Part shown: one piece after another, positions 12,233 to 24,046 of the stretch
Layout of the letters: every line of letters starts with the position of its first letter
Numbering within the stretch: position 1 is the stretch's first letter
Assembly: GCA_964036155.1 (NCBI GenBank)
Contig: OZ038422.1
Span: forward strand, 84,405,201 to 84,469,200
Origin: Diploscapter coronatus
Lineage: Eukaryota; Nematoda; Chromadorea; Rhabditida; Rhabditidae
DNA: 64,000 bases
Direction: 5' to 3'
Notes under the pieces: model-generated
What the model saw: the letters and a program-made list of their open reading frames with translations, nothing else
Database searches by the model: none
Told to the model about the DNA's origin: nothing
Made by a program: the position numbers and the translations under genes

Positions 12233-15200
12233 ATGACACTGATAATCCCTATCAGATATGGGGTAAGTGGATGAAGCTGAAAATCTTTCTAATTCCGAAT
12301 GAAAATGATTTTTTTTCAGAACCAAGATTTATTAGATCGAGGTCGACTGTCGATGCGGAGATCCGGCGCTAGAGGAAGAGAAGAATCATACCATCCGATT
12401 CAGGTTAGATTTTTTTATTTAATAAGTTGATATTTTTCCAATTTTAGTAATAGTCTCGTTTTAATTGTAAATTTTTGACGAAAATCAACTTTTTCTAAAG
12501 AAGTTTTCTTTCACCTTACTGAACGAATTCCAGCAATTTAATGAGTCGCTGCTAATATTTTTATTAGCTAAGAAAGAAAAGTCGTGTTCATTATAAATTA
12601 TGAGTAAAGATTACCTTTAATTAATGAAGCCATAGTTGATTTCATTAAATTGCAGCAATACTTCTCTTCTTCCGCGTCCTCGCATCAATTTCTTCGATCG
12701 AATCCGCAAAAACGCTCGCGAAGTCAGCCGAATAACAACACCAACAACACGAATGCATCCCAGGAATCGGAAGAGGAACAAGGTTTTTCCTTTATTTTGT
12801 ACTTCTTTAGAACTTTATAATTCAATCAATTCCATGATTTCCAATTTCGCAATAAATAGATGGAACTATTTTGCATAATGATTTCATGCATTGACATGTT
12901 GATCTACTGAACTGTGATCTATTTCGACCAATAAGTCGTCATTTTATCAATACTTACAGATACGGGTCATGAAAATATGTAGAAAATGAATGATTTCAGA
13001 TGGCTCTTCTTGGAACAGCGCATGCCGGTCTTCGCTTCATTCCACCTCAAGTTCCAGTGGCAGTAGAAGCAGTGCGATTGGGGCTATTGATTCATCGGTA
13101 AATTACCTGTTGTTAAACTTACTTAATTCTAAAATAGACTACAAATACATATTACAAAAGGTACTGGCGGATCGTGCAAGAGTTCTTACCTTCAAGACCT
13201 TAAAACCCATCGTTCAAGCTCAAAATAGGATGCATTTTTGTGAAAAGTGACAATATCTTTTACAAGGGGTCGTATTTTTCACACTTGCAACAGTATCTTT
13301 CCCTCTTCTATTTTCTACGCGAGTCGCACCTTTGCGGGCAGCAGCCACTCACAAATGTTTACCTGACTTCTTTCGGACACAACAAGAGAATCGAAGAAAC
13401 AAAGCAAAACCACCGAGACAATCAGACTATCGAACGCACCACTTGAACGACGCGAAAGATGAAACCGAAGATAGGAGATTAAAGAAGGGAGGGATATCGA
13501 ATTGAAAGAATATCTCACAAATCGACCATATTTATATTTATCAATCGGTCCACTTTTAGTTAAGGGAAAACTGAAAGAATAGGAAAATGTTTGATGAAGC
13601 TCAGCTATAGTTACCAAGATAACAAAAAATCTGTAAATTTGAAGAGTAAAAGAAGATCAAGAGAGCTTAGTTCATAGTTCACGGGGGTTTTTTTTTCTAT
13701 GTCTGGGTCATACTATTTTTCAAAAAAAAAAAAAAGTCCACGAATTGTGAACTAAACCGACCAAGAGAATAAAATGTTTAATGAAGATCATAGTTTCTAT
13801 CAACCAGGTCAAAAAACATTGAAAGGTTTTCAGATGCAACTGGCCGAAGCTCTATTCGACCACATCGCTCTAATGTCGGACGAATTGCCCTTCGCTACTG
13901 GGGACATCATCTATGTGCTCGACAGTTGCTCGCAATCCGCTCTGTGGTACGGATCCTGCAATGGCAATGAGGGATGGTTTCCTTCGTCGCATTGCAAGGT
14001 AGGAAACGAATGCTTTATAAAATTAGATTAAATATTTTGTGGAAGATTGAATTACTTGGTTTTCTTAAGGTTTTAATGAAAAAGCCTTCAATTTTTGAAA
14101 AATTCATTACTTATGATTTTTAGCATGATCCTTCCACAAGACAAATTATTTCTCGACTTAGGTTAACGTTTCTCAAAAGAATGCTTCTTGTCGGGAAAAT
14201 GAATTCATTTTCAGATGCTAACTCAGTCAGCCAACTCTCAATCAACCCAATCCAACCGAGAAGAGATTTTCACGACTGAAATACGGAAGCGAAGAGCGAA
14301 TGTCGTGGAGGAATTGATGCGATCTGAGAGAGATTATGTCAGATTACTCGAGGATATCGTGCAGGGATTCCTAGAACAAACTCGAAGGCGGACGGATCTG
14401 TTTACTCCTCAGGTACACACTGGAAAACTTTGAATTGAAATCCGATCTAGGAACTAACTAAGGACAAAACTCTGGGCTTTTATTTGCGGTTTTTTTCTTC
14501 CGTCGATTCATTGGCGATTTATCACACGGTTAAAATTAAATCCGGACTAAAGTTGCCAAAGATCTTTCATATTGGAAACTCAGATCTTGAAAAATAGCGA
14601 ATTTTGATTTCAGAGAATCCGAAACATATTCGGCAACATCCAATCGATCTACGTCATTCATTCGAAACTCCTAAGAGACCTCGAAATGGCCTACGATCAA
14701 ATGCAACCAGAAATGACGAACGTCGGAGCCGCTTTTCTTAGGAATGTAAGTACTATTTTCATTTGTTGTCAAAAATTAAAAATCGTCACATATTTTATGA
14801 AGACCATTTTTAATTAGGAAGGGTCTGAAAGATATTACTATTCAAGTTCTTATTTTTTCAACTAAAAAATTCAGAAGCACTCTTTCAACATCTACACGGA
14901 CTACTGCAACAATCGAAGTGTATCCGTGGCTGAATTAAATTCTCTAAGCAGACAACCAATTTACACGCAATTTTTCGAGGTTTTATAAAAATTTTCTCCT
15001 CAAAAGATTTTTCAAATTTTAGGCATGTCGTTTGTTACGAGGCCTGCCGAATCTATCATTGGAAGGATTTTTGCTTACTCCAATCCAAAGGCTATGCAGA
15101 TATCCATTGCAGCTCAGCGAACTACTCAAGGTAATTATAGCTTTAAGAGAATGCTAAATTAGAATAAAAACATTTTCAGGCTACCCCTTCTTCTCATGAA

Positions 15201-17540
15201 GATCTCATGCCATTGGAAGCCTCAGAAAAGACAATGCGAAGCGTCGCGACGCTCGTTAATGAAACCAAACGGAGGGTTGAAAATCTGCAGGATATCATTC
15301 GACTACAGAAACGGATGCAGGGATTTAAGGTAAGCTGGTTTTTTTTAAATATATTTTTAGAAGTTCGTATCTTTCACAACTAAAAAATATTTTCTAGTTA
15401 AATATGATAAGAAAAGCTGTATTTCGTTTTGTTACGGTTTTTTTCAAGCTGCAAAGTTTAACACTTTTTCCTATCCCATATCTTTAGCTGATTTTCACCG
15501 TTCAAGTATCGCTTACTTAGTGATCATAAGATCACTTACCTTTGCGCGAGAAACTAAAGTCCATCTTCTAATTTTAAGCCTGAAAACCCCCCTGGTTTTT
15601 ACTGATTTGTTAACACAATTGCCAGCGCTGCGATGGAAAAGGCTAAAGGCTATGGGAAAGTCAGGGAAAATAGAATGCCTCTGAGTGGCTGCAAAGTACA
15701 GGATATTCGCATGAAGTGAAGATATTTGATGTTTGATTATCAGGAACTGATTGATCTTTAAAAATATTGTATTTGGATGGATAAATTTGAGTTAAAACTC
15801 AGCCCAGACGGTTTTCTTTCTCTATTGTTTAGCGTAGAGATAGACATGATTTTTCTGAAGCTCAAAAACTCATTTAAGATTGAACCACTTGATCATTGAA
15901 TTTGATCATCATTTCTGATCGCCTCAATTAATCTTTTCATTCATCGTGTTTGGCACGAAAATTCACGTTTTTTGATTTGTCCGTGGAATTTTTTTGAAGT
16001 TTTCCTGCAAATTTTGCCCCGTACCGTCTCGAGTGGCTTTGTCGCTTTTTCCACGTGGGATTGTTCAATTTTCCCTGTCCTTTATCTATTTTCTCGACTT
16101 TCTTCGAGTCTTCATCTCATCAAACGTTTTAAAGGTTCGCCCAATCGTAACTGTATTTTACTCGTGTACCTGTCTATTTCTTTAAAAAATCCTAACTGTA
16201 CCTATCTTTTTGCAACTATCTGAACCACACACCTATCAGACATTTCTGACCAGATAGGATCTTCCGAGTCCGATTGACCCCGATTTCTCTATTCTGTAAA
16301 ATGCTAGCCAATTCCCCGAACCTCGTGTCGATATTCAGCCTCCTGAGGGCTTACGTCCGGCTTCGACTCGAACGCCGTCAGCAGAAGATCCTCATGAAGA
16401 GTTTGCGCGCGTCGGGAATCATTGTGAATATCCCTTTGATTGATTTCAAGTGGAGAATGAATTTGTATTGAACGATTTGATGAATGTTTGAAGTCATAAG
16501 AACTTGTGGTTTGACGATGAAAGTGGTTATGAGAGATGAAAAATCACAATTTATGGATCAATAAAATGTTATTATCTTGGGGACTTACATCTTTTATCTT
16601 GAGGGTTTAGATTAAAAAGATGATAGAAAAATTAAATATTATTTAGTTTCTATCATTTTTATTGGAGACTAGATTAATAGAATATTTTTTAAATTATATG
16701 GAAATTAAAAGAGATCCAAAATCGAGAATTTCTTCTACGAATATCAGTCATTGATTTGTCATTTACAGGGACCAGACGTCGTGGAGAACAACTCGACTTT
16801 ACTGAGGACTGGGGATGTTTATTGTCGAGTGATGGCCGACGGGCAAGTGCAGTGGGGGAAGGTAAGTACTTCTCGATCTTTCGGCATTTTTTCTAGTTTT
16901 CTAGGCAAAAACAATTAAAAACAGTAATTTTATCATATTTTTTATCACATATGAACAGATTTTTAATTGAATCTGAGATATGTTTTGTCGTTAATTCTTG
17001 ATTATAAATTTATATTTTAGCAAGTCCTTCTATTTCTGTTCGACCAGTCGATTGTTCTATGCAAAAAGGACGTGCTTCGAGATGACAGATTCATCTTCAA
17101 AGACCGACTATCATTAGACCTGTTTTCTATTGTTGATGTGAAGGATGGGAAAGGTAAAAATTCACTAAAATTATAATTTTATGATTTTTTTAAGAATCAA
17201 ATTTCAATGTGAATGTGAAGCATTCTTTGCTATTGACTGGACAGGACAGACTATATCTGATTTCGTGTGGAAATAAGAAGTCGAAGGTTAGTTAGCGACA
17301 AAAAACTACGATTTTGAGAAATAAATATTGAAAAATCGAAGTTTGGTAACTGAATTTTTGAATCTATGGTTTATATCTGAAAATTTAGAGGACATAAATA
17401 TATTTTTAACGACAACGTATCTTCAGTATAATTGAATTATTTAGCAATGTTGGTTAACAGCGCTTCGAAGTCGATCCGCCCAAAATCCCGCCACAGCGGA
17501 AGAAAGACGCTTAGCTATGGCTACGCTGACTTCTGCTTGA
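12233..17540 (+). CDS. SH3-DH-PH Rho guanine nucleotide exchange factor (ASEF/collybistin type)
   Basis: Fourteen exons (12233-12262, 12320-12403, 12656-12782, 13000-13097, 13834-13998, 14215-14412, 14614-14745, 14875-14979, 15023-15130, 15180-15329, 16769-16861, 17021-17153, 17195-17286, 17445-17540) join in phase to 536 residues. A low-complexity Asn/Ser-rich N-terminus is followed by an SH3 domain (about 115-170; [21 protein letters not shown]), a DH domain (about 190-380; [42 protein letters not shown]) and a PH domain (about 410-520; [17 protein letters not shown], then the terminal WLTALRSR helix). Domain order and the [14 protein letters not shown] motif match ARHGEF4/ARHGEF9/SPATA13, which activate Rac or Cdc42 and are relieved by partners binding the SH3 region. 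Start 12233 follows an in-frame stop. A further in-frame ATG at 13774 could start a shorter form. Intron 10 (1.4 kb) contains a possible nested ORF. Confidence 0.88.
16301..16471 (+). CDS. Candidate nested small ORF, 56 residues, function unknown
   Basis: An ATG-initiated frame sits in the GC-richer island of RhoGEF intron 10. The product starts [20 protein letters not shown] and continues with a basic, glutamine-containing segment and a hydrophobic [10 protein letters not shown] stretch before TGA. An AATAAA signal follows at 16560-16565. The sequence cannot be an alternative last exon from the two nearest acceptors (CTATCAG and CTGACCAG), because both run into stops in the required phase. 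It may be an independent small gene, an intron pseudogene fragment or chance. I do not recognise the protein. Confidence 0.25.
   Translation: MLANSPNLVSIFSLLRAYVRLRLERRQQKILMKSLRASGIIVNIPLIDFKWRMNLY
16560..16565 (+). terminator. Possible poly(A) signal after nested small ORF
   Basis: AATAAA within ATCAATAAAATG, about 90 bases after the stop of the small ORF and inside the RhoGEF intron. It could also allow premature polyadenylation of the RhoGEF transcript. Confidence 0.35.
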
Positions 17541-18334
17541 TTTGTATATTTTATACCGTATTTTTAATCTAAGCCCGGGGGCTTCAATTAGAAATTACGG
17601 CATTCTAATCTTCTCATCTGCTCATTACGGTTTATTCAAATGATCTGCTATGTGATCAACTATTTCTCGTCATTTAATTTGTAATTTTCTTACATATTAT
17701 TTTGATCTAGAATTTTGAGAAATTCACTCAATTCCGCCGACTTTATCAATGCTTTGACTCCAAAAATTGAGTGAATTTTTCTAAGATATCCTATGTCTCC
17801 AATTTTCTCTGTTAATGCTCAATTATCTGATATGACAAAACTTCAGAGTGCAAATTATAATAACTCTTTTGAAAGTGAACTTTCATAATGATTTATCTTC
17901 GATAGAATAAAGCATGAATAATTATTTCTTGAACCGGTTTCGATATATAATTGTTGCACCCAGTCTTTTCAACGAGACAAGTAAAGAATCGATAGAATTT
18001 GAAGAGATCAATAAAAAAACAAATAAATTCATCCAATTTTAAAATCTAGAGTTTAGGGTATTCTAAATCGAGGTAATGTTTTCCAGATATAATAAGGAGA
18101 GATCAATCTTCAATCATTTTTCTTCAGAATTTGATCTAACCTTTGAAAGTAATTGCATAAAATCTTTAACATGCAAAATTCATTATTTTTCGGAAATAAT
18201 GTAGAAATTAAATTCAACCCTGAAGAACTTCAGAACTATGAAAAGTTATCAATAATAAAAAAAAGTTGGCTATTTTCTTGTATATTTAGTCACTTTTCAT
18301 AATGTAAGTCTTACCTCAATATTCCTTCCTTTCT
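17541..18334. other. Convergent intergenic region, RhoGEF/XPC
   Basis: 3' flanks of two converging genes. On the + strand AATAAA at 17906-17911 is the best poly(A) candidate for the RhoGEF, 366 bases past its stop. No gene is seen. A short inverted repeat, TTGAGAAATTCACTCAATT...AAATTGAGTGAATTTTTCT, lies at about 17714-17780. Confidence 0.6.
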
Positions 18335-21300
18335 TCACTTCTTACCATGCTTGAGTCTATCCAGAGAGAAGTTCAATTTCTGCGTGCCAGTCGTATTATC
18401 AATGATGTTCTTGTTCGTCTGTCTGGACGTCTCTCCCTCCTCGGCGTCCCTGTCCTGTGTCTGCCTCTCTGCACTCGCCTCGTTCTGTCTGTTCTCCTGT
18501 CCGAACTTCTTCCTTACGTAGTTCAGACGCAGAATGCCGCGGATCATACGACGCCAGTTGCCGTAGACGATTTTCAGGCGTTTCTAGAAAGAATATAACT
18601 AGAACGCTTTTGAGAGTGACATTTAAACTTACCAATTTGAAGTTAAAAAGGTAAAAATGCTATTTGCATAGAAAAGAACTTTACCTCTTCTTCTTTAGCT
18701 TCTCTCTCCGATTCGATTCTTTCCCATTCTTCCACCAACTCGTCGACATCTTCCTTCAGCACGACAGCGCCATCGATGCTGGAAATCAAAATCTTAAAAT
18801 GAAAAGTAGTTCTAAAATGTATCAGAATTCGAAAATCCTCTTACACCGGGTGATTACATCCATTGAAGTCCCATCCAACGACGGCAGGCACGGCCTCTTT
18901 GTTGAGCCTCCTCGCGATATTGACGATGCCATTCAGTTTGAGGTGCACGGCTCCAATCGGACACATTTTCGGCTGATGTTAAAGAAAAATAATGATTTTA
19001 TGGAGGTTTATTGGTATGTAAATTTTCATAATTATAAAATAGCAGTTGCTATATGACGGAGAACGGAGGGAACGAGGTTCATAGCTAGAGAATAGGGTAA
19101 GGAGGTGAGGGTAGGAAGAAATAGTGCGAGGAAGATACCCTTCGTCATATAGTAGTTGCCTTGTAAAACTCAGATAAAAAACTCATTCTTACCTGGTACA
19201 GGTAGACGTTCCCATATTGATTTCTGGGGATGCGACCCTGCAAAACGGAATAATAAAAATTCTCTAGAAATGTCAATACGAGGTGAAGCTTATGAAATGG
19301 AAAAATATGAATTTTCCAAGAATTAAGCCAAAATTGATTTTTATGAGAAAACACCTCACATTTTCAACTGTAGGTGGTCTGAACGGCTCGGTCTGCCAGA
19401 AACCGTAAACGTTCAAGAATTTCTGTTCCCTTTCTTCCACAGGCACACGCAAATCCGGCCGGGCTTTCACTGTCTTATAGGGCTTTTCGTCTTCCTGAAT
19501 AAAATCGTAGGATAAAAAAAGATTTAGAAAAAAAAACTGAAAAAGGATTTTAGCAGTTTTCAACGAATTCCAACCTTGATGCTCCTAGCCAACTTGAGCC
19601 AATTAAGGTCGCCCTGCAGAGTGTAGACCGTGGATCGAGGAAAGACTTTGTGACCGCGAATTTCACCGAGGGGCTTCTGCTCATCGGGAGGAGGGTAAAT
19701 CGCCTCGAATTTGAGCAGGTCTTTTTCCAGGACGTAGCTGAAAAATCCTATTAAATAAAAAAGTAAGATTTATCAGAATTCCAAGAATCAGTAAAGTTAT
19801 AATTGCTATTCTATATTCTTTTTCAATAATGAAAATATTTTTAGAATTTTAATTCTTTGAAAATAAAAAAAATTATAGCTCACAGGGGATGATTCTTATA
19901 TTCGCTCATTTTCGTGGGCAGAGGTTTCAAAGCGAGATTCTGGTCGAAAAACGCGTCCTCCAATTGGGCTCTTTCGGGATTGGAGGAAATCATCTGATAA
20001 ATTCAATTTTTTTTTTAAATAGAACAAATGGTGAGTCTATTTTTTCGGAAAACTAAGACTTGAATTCTATGTTACGTTATCAATTCCAACGAGTTTGTTG
20101 AGTAATCTGTAGTATTTTGTAATTTGAAGTTTCACGAGAACAGGCTCGAGCTGAATAAAATTTACCGGAATCCTCAAAACCGCTCCGAGCCAAGCGATTT
20201 CCGTGCGTTGGCGACGAAATTCTTGCGTGTAGTAGTTGGCTGCGTAACGACACGAGATTTCACGAATTCCGCCTTCTGCAAAAAAACTTATACAATTTGT
20301 TAAATTTTGTTTTTCCAAATGATAAATACTTTTAACAACTCAAGAATCATATTTAGAAAATGCTATAGAAGTAAATAATTTTAAAAAATCTCACGATTAT
20401 CAATTCCAAAGATGTATCGGATCGGCAGACTGGTGTTAGGCTCGATTTCATCGGACTTATCGACGGTCTTCGTATTCGGGTCAATTGCTGAAAATATTCT
20501 ATTTTTAAAACTAAATTCCAAATATTCACTGACAAATCCATCTCTTCTCCTCCTTGTCCCAGAACTCGACCCAGAAATCGCTGTAGCCGTGTTTTCGTTT
20601 CTGATGCTTCTTCGATTTGTCTAGATTTTCGTCTTCACCGCCCTGAATTCTTAATAATAACTTTAAAGATTATCTTCCAAAATGCCATAATAAACAGCTA
20701 TTTGGAAACAGCGAGACTACGAGGCATAGGCGAAATAGTATGGGGGATGGCAAGCTTTCTTTTTCCCACGCTATTTCTCAATGTCTCGTGTCTCACGGTT
20801 TTCAAATTACCTAATAAATTGACGAACTCGAGATATGATAGGGCAAGAATATTTTTAAATTATTTTTTGACAATTTTGAAACTCACAACTTTCCTGCTGA
20901 TGACCAAAGCATTGGCACAAATCCTGGAAGTCGCTTCCAAACCAACGAGCAGAGCAAAGAGCAACTAAAATTCAGTCTTTCGCATTTATAAATAAAGAAA
21001 TTTACCATTGCAATGTCTCGATCAGTCTCATAAGTCCTGTTCTCAGCCAAATACGCCATTCTCGACTGCAGATCATCAGGCTTTTCGATTTTAAGGTCTC
21101 CAGAAGACTGTCTTAAATTTGATGATCTTGAAATTTACGAGCAAGGCTGTATGGAATATTCCGGAAAACGAGTTTTTCTGCTCCTCTTTCTTTGTCCCTT
21201 TTTGCCTTCATTGCATTCCATTTCGACAAATTTTCGGAACGAAATGCAGGGAAGCGAGAAAGGGGAGAGAGAGAACAGGAGTGTGTGGATCAGAGAGGCA

Positions 21301-23676
21301 GAGAAAATCTTTCACCGGAATAGTTCGTATAACCCTGTTTACAAAATATGGAAAAAAAATATTCACCAAAATTTCATTTTTACCTGAAAGCATCTAGAAA
21401 CCACCCAACGAGACGTTTCAGACTCTTCAAGTTCAGTTTGGCGTTCAGAAATCCAGTTGGAAGCTGGAATTTGTATCTTTTAAGAAATGAGCAAATTCAA
21501 ACCTGAGAAACAAGAAGAGCGGGAAGGAGGTTTTCTTCGACAGAAATACGACGGACATAGCGAAGATGGGCCAGGTAGCAGAGAATGTGGCACTGAAAAA
21601 ATAAACTTTTTAAAAATCTTTTAAAAATGTTGAAAGAAAGACAGTCTTTACAAGTATAAAATATAATAAAATCTTAAATTTGAAAAAAAAATTAAGAAAA
21701 AACCTTATGAGCATCTTCCCAATTCTCGCGAATGCACTTGTTGACTTCCTGCTTCAAATACTGCGCCCACCAGTCTTTTTCCTCAGGCTCTTTCTCGACT
21801 TCCACAGTCACTTCGATCTGAAATGTTTTTTTCAGAGCTTGCAAACAAGAATTTTTAGAGGAATACTTGCATTAAATTTCTTTATGGATTTTCCTTATGC
21901 GATTTTTTCAAAAAGGATATTTTTCTTTAAAAGTAACTTTTCAGAAATATGATATTTTTACCTTCTTATTGGTTCCGTCATTCGAATTTCCGTCGTCCAA
22001 GATCTCCATGTCTTCCCACTCGTCCTCGGAAGATGCTTCTTTTTCGAGTTCTTCATCGACTAAAATTAAATTTTTGAAAAAAATCACTTTTAAAACTGAT
22101 TAAAATTTTAATAGGATAGATCTTTGCTTGAATATTTGAATTGTCAACCCCTTTCTTTGATGACTTCGATGATGGCATTTGTGGTCTTCTTTTTTTTCTT
22201 CTCAGCCTCCCTCTGAGCCTTCAATTCCTTGTGAATCGCCACACATTCCTCGTACGAAGTCTCCTTAGTGCGGCCGCGAGCAATCGAACGGGCCAGGATT
22301 CTGAATTTTCAAATTACTTTTCTTTATAAATTCTAACAATTATAGAAGTCGAGCCAAATTTTATATTGAATCCTTTCAACGAATAAATAGCTGAAAATTT
22401 CTTTAAAAGTTGCAAGAATATTACAGACTAATCATCGTGAATTTAAAAAAAAAAAAAAAAGAAATATTAATAAAAGATAGAAAAAATTTTTGTCAGTTGA
22501 ACTAAAAAATCCAACCTGAATTGCCTCATCTTCTCCTCGCCCTTGCTGAGCATCTTTCCATCAGCGCTCTCCATCGCTTTCTTCCAAGGCTGTTCCGGCT
22601 TTTTCTTGATCACTTTCGGTCCGGCGGGCTTTTTCTCTTTCGGCTTTGACTCGGTCGAGCGCTCTGGAATAAAAATGTTCTTTTATCGAAATTTTCTAAA
22701 TAAAAATGTTAGGACTTTTTTTAATTTCCGAAAATATTTGCTCCTAAGAAATCGAATTTTTAAAAGCCCACTTTTCGCGACTTTTCTCTTCGGTTTCTCC
22801 TCTTCCATATCCCAATCCTCCTCAATGTCAGAATCGCCATTTTCTTCCGCTTTGCGCCTTTTCGAGTCAGAATTTCTCGACGAGGGTCGGCTGCCTGAAA
22901 ATTTTTTTCTTCAAAAATTTCAACAAAAAATTGCGTTTTCACCTTTTCTAGAATTAGATTCTGATTCCATGGACCACTCATCGGATTGTTCAATGTCTTC
23001 TTCCTCATTTTCAAAATAATTCGTCTTTCTCTTTTCAGTGGACTGTCGCTTCGGTCTGCTGCTGGTCGGTTCATCCACAATCTCGGAAGATTTGCGTTTC
23101 AAGGATTTTGGCTAAAATTATAAATTTTTAGAAATGTTTTGCTTCAGTTTTTCAAATAAAAATAACTGTGCAATACCTTTTTAAAGGTCGTTTCGAGCAG
23201 TAATTTTGTAGAAATTAATGAACAGTTCAAATAATCAAGAAAAGGAAACTAAAGAAAAATTCTACCTTGGCAGATTCATTTTGCTCCTTCAAATTCCTCT
23301 CATCCTCTTCAGATTCGGACAAATTCAGCCCTCCGTTCGTTTCTTCAGCAAGATTTTCTTCCTTCTGTTTCTTTCCTTTTGTCTGCTTCACAGCTGCTTT
23401 CTTCGGTCTACCTTTCATCGACTTCGATGTCGCCTGTACCTGTTTCTGGTCCTGGAAAAAGGGACAATTAAGGAAAAAAATTCATAGAACTTTACTCTTT
23501 TATCAGAAAACTTCATATTTTCCAGAAATCTGATTTTAGGAGAAAAACCCCACCTGATTCTCTTCAATTTTGTTCAAATCTCCTTTTTCTTCTTCTTCAT
23601 TTTTCTGCTCTTTCTCGTCTTTCTCCGTCAAGTTCTTGATTCGCGCCGAGCGACGACGACCCGCTTCGACAGACAT
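18335..23676 (-). CDS. xpc-1: XPC/Rad4 nucleotide-excision-repair damage sensor
   Basis: About 22 exons on the minus strand give roughly 890 residues (human XPC is about 940). The N-terminal third is highly charged and probably disordered (MSVEAGRRRSARIKNLTEKD, many Lys/Glu runs). A transglutaminase-like Rad4 region follows (GLEATSRICANALVISRKV, FWVEFWDKEEKRW, IRYIFGID, YTQEFRRQRTEIAW). Then come the beta-hairpin domains: BHD1 around YVLEKDLLKFEAIYPP and GDLNWLKLARSIK, BHD2 around VYGFWQTEPFRPP, and BHD3 with PRNQYGNVYLYQPKMCPIGA and AVPAVVGWDFNG. XPC recognises helix-distorting DNA lesions and recruits TFIIH in global-genome repair in the nucleus. A Gln/Asn/Arg-rich tail ends the protein. 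The start at 23676 is preceded by TTTTCAG and five bases, a likely trans-splice site. Two introns contain palindromic repeats. Confidence 0.9.
19041..19160. repeat. Palindromic MITE-like repeat in XPC intron
   Basis: The left arm GCAGTTGCTATATGACGGAG pairs with the right arm TTCGTCATATAGTAGTTGCC. The interior has AGAAATAGTGCG. The arms resemble those of the element at 43.3 kb (AACAGCTATATGACGA). Confidence 0.65.
20701..20806. repeat. Palindromic MITE-like repeat in XPC intron
   Basis: The left arm begins TTTGGAAACAGCGAGACTAC and includes GCGAAATAGTATGGG. The right arm has CCCACGCTATTTCTC and ends TCTCACGGTTTTCAAA. The two halves pair over roughly 45 bases with mismatches. Confidence 0.65.
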
Positions 23677-23684
23677 TTTACCTG
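23677..23684 (-). other. Likely spliced-leader acceptor of XPC
   Basis: On the minus strand a pyrimidine-rich TTCTTTTCAG is followed by GTAAA and then the ATG. No matching upstream donor or coding exon is seen, so a trans-splice acceptor is more likely than a cis intron. Confidence 0.5.
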
Positions 23685-24040
23685 AAAAGAATTAAAATTA
23701 AAAACGGCCTAGGCAAAGCTCAAGCCCGATCTCCATTGCGTGCCCCCTCAAGCCAAAATTTTCTGATAAAATCACGTTGCGTACCTCCTTATGTATCGCT
23801 TTTCTGTAGGAAAAAAATTAGTTTTGCGTACCCTTTCCCTATAATTTTTAATTTTGGCTGAAAGTCTGTTAAAAAATGAAAAGTAAAAATACGAACGAAA
23901 ACGAAAATGAATTCAATTCAACCGCTTTTCAAATTGCAACTTTCTCTTTCTCTTCACTCTCTTCGTTTACAAGTTTCTTTCTTCGCTTCCATTTTTACAG
24001 CGGGTTTTTCGATTTTTCAAACTTTTTGATTTTTTTAATT

Positions 24041-24046
24041 TTAGTA
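24041..24046 (+). other. Likely spliced-leader acceptor of zinc-finger gene
   Basis: TTTTTTAATTTTAG ends at 24044, followed by two bases and ATG at 24047. There is no upstream coding exon, consistent with trans-splicing. Confidence 0.45.

Larger units (their letters stand above)
15330..16768 (+). other. Long intron 10 of the RhoGEF
   Basis: 1.4 kb separating the DH and PH exons, much longer than the flanking introns (about 45-150 bases). It is AT-rich except for a GC-richer island at 16250-16450 that holds a small ORF followed by a poly(A)-type signal. Confidence 0.6.
23677..24046. promoter_or_regulatory. Shared divergent promoter region, XPC and zinc-finger gene
   Basis: Only 370 bases separate the two opposite ATGs, so both promoters must lie here or overlap the genes. 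The stretch is AT-rich with GAACGAAAACGAAAATGAATTC-like direct repeats. I recognise no specific factor site. Confidence 0.5.
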
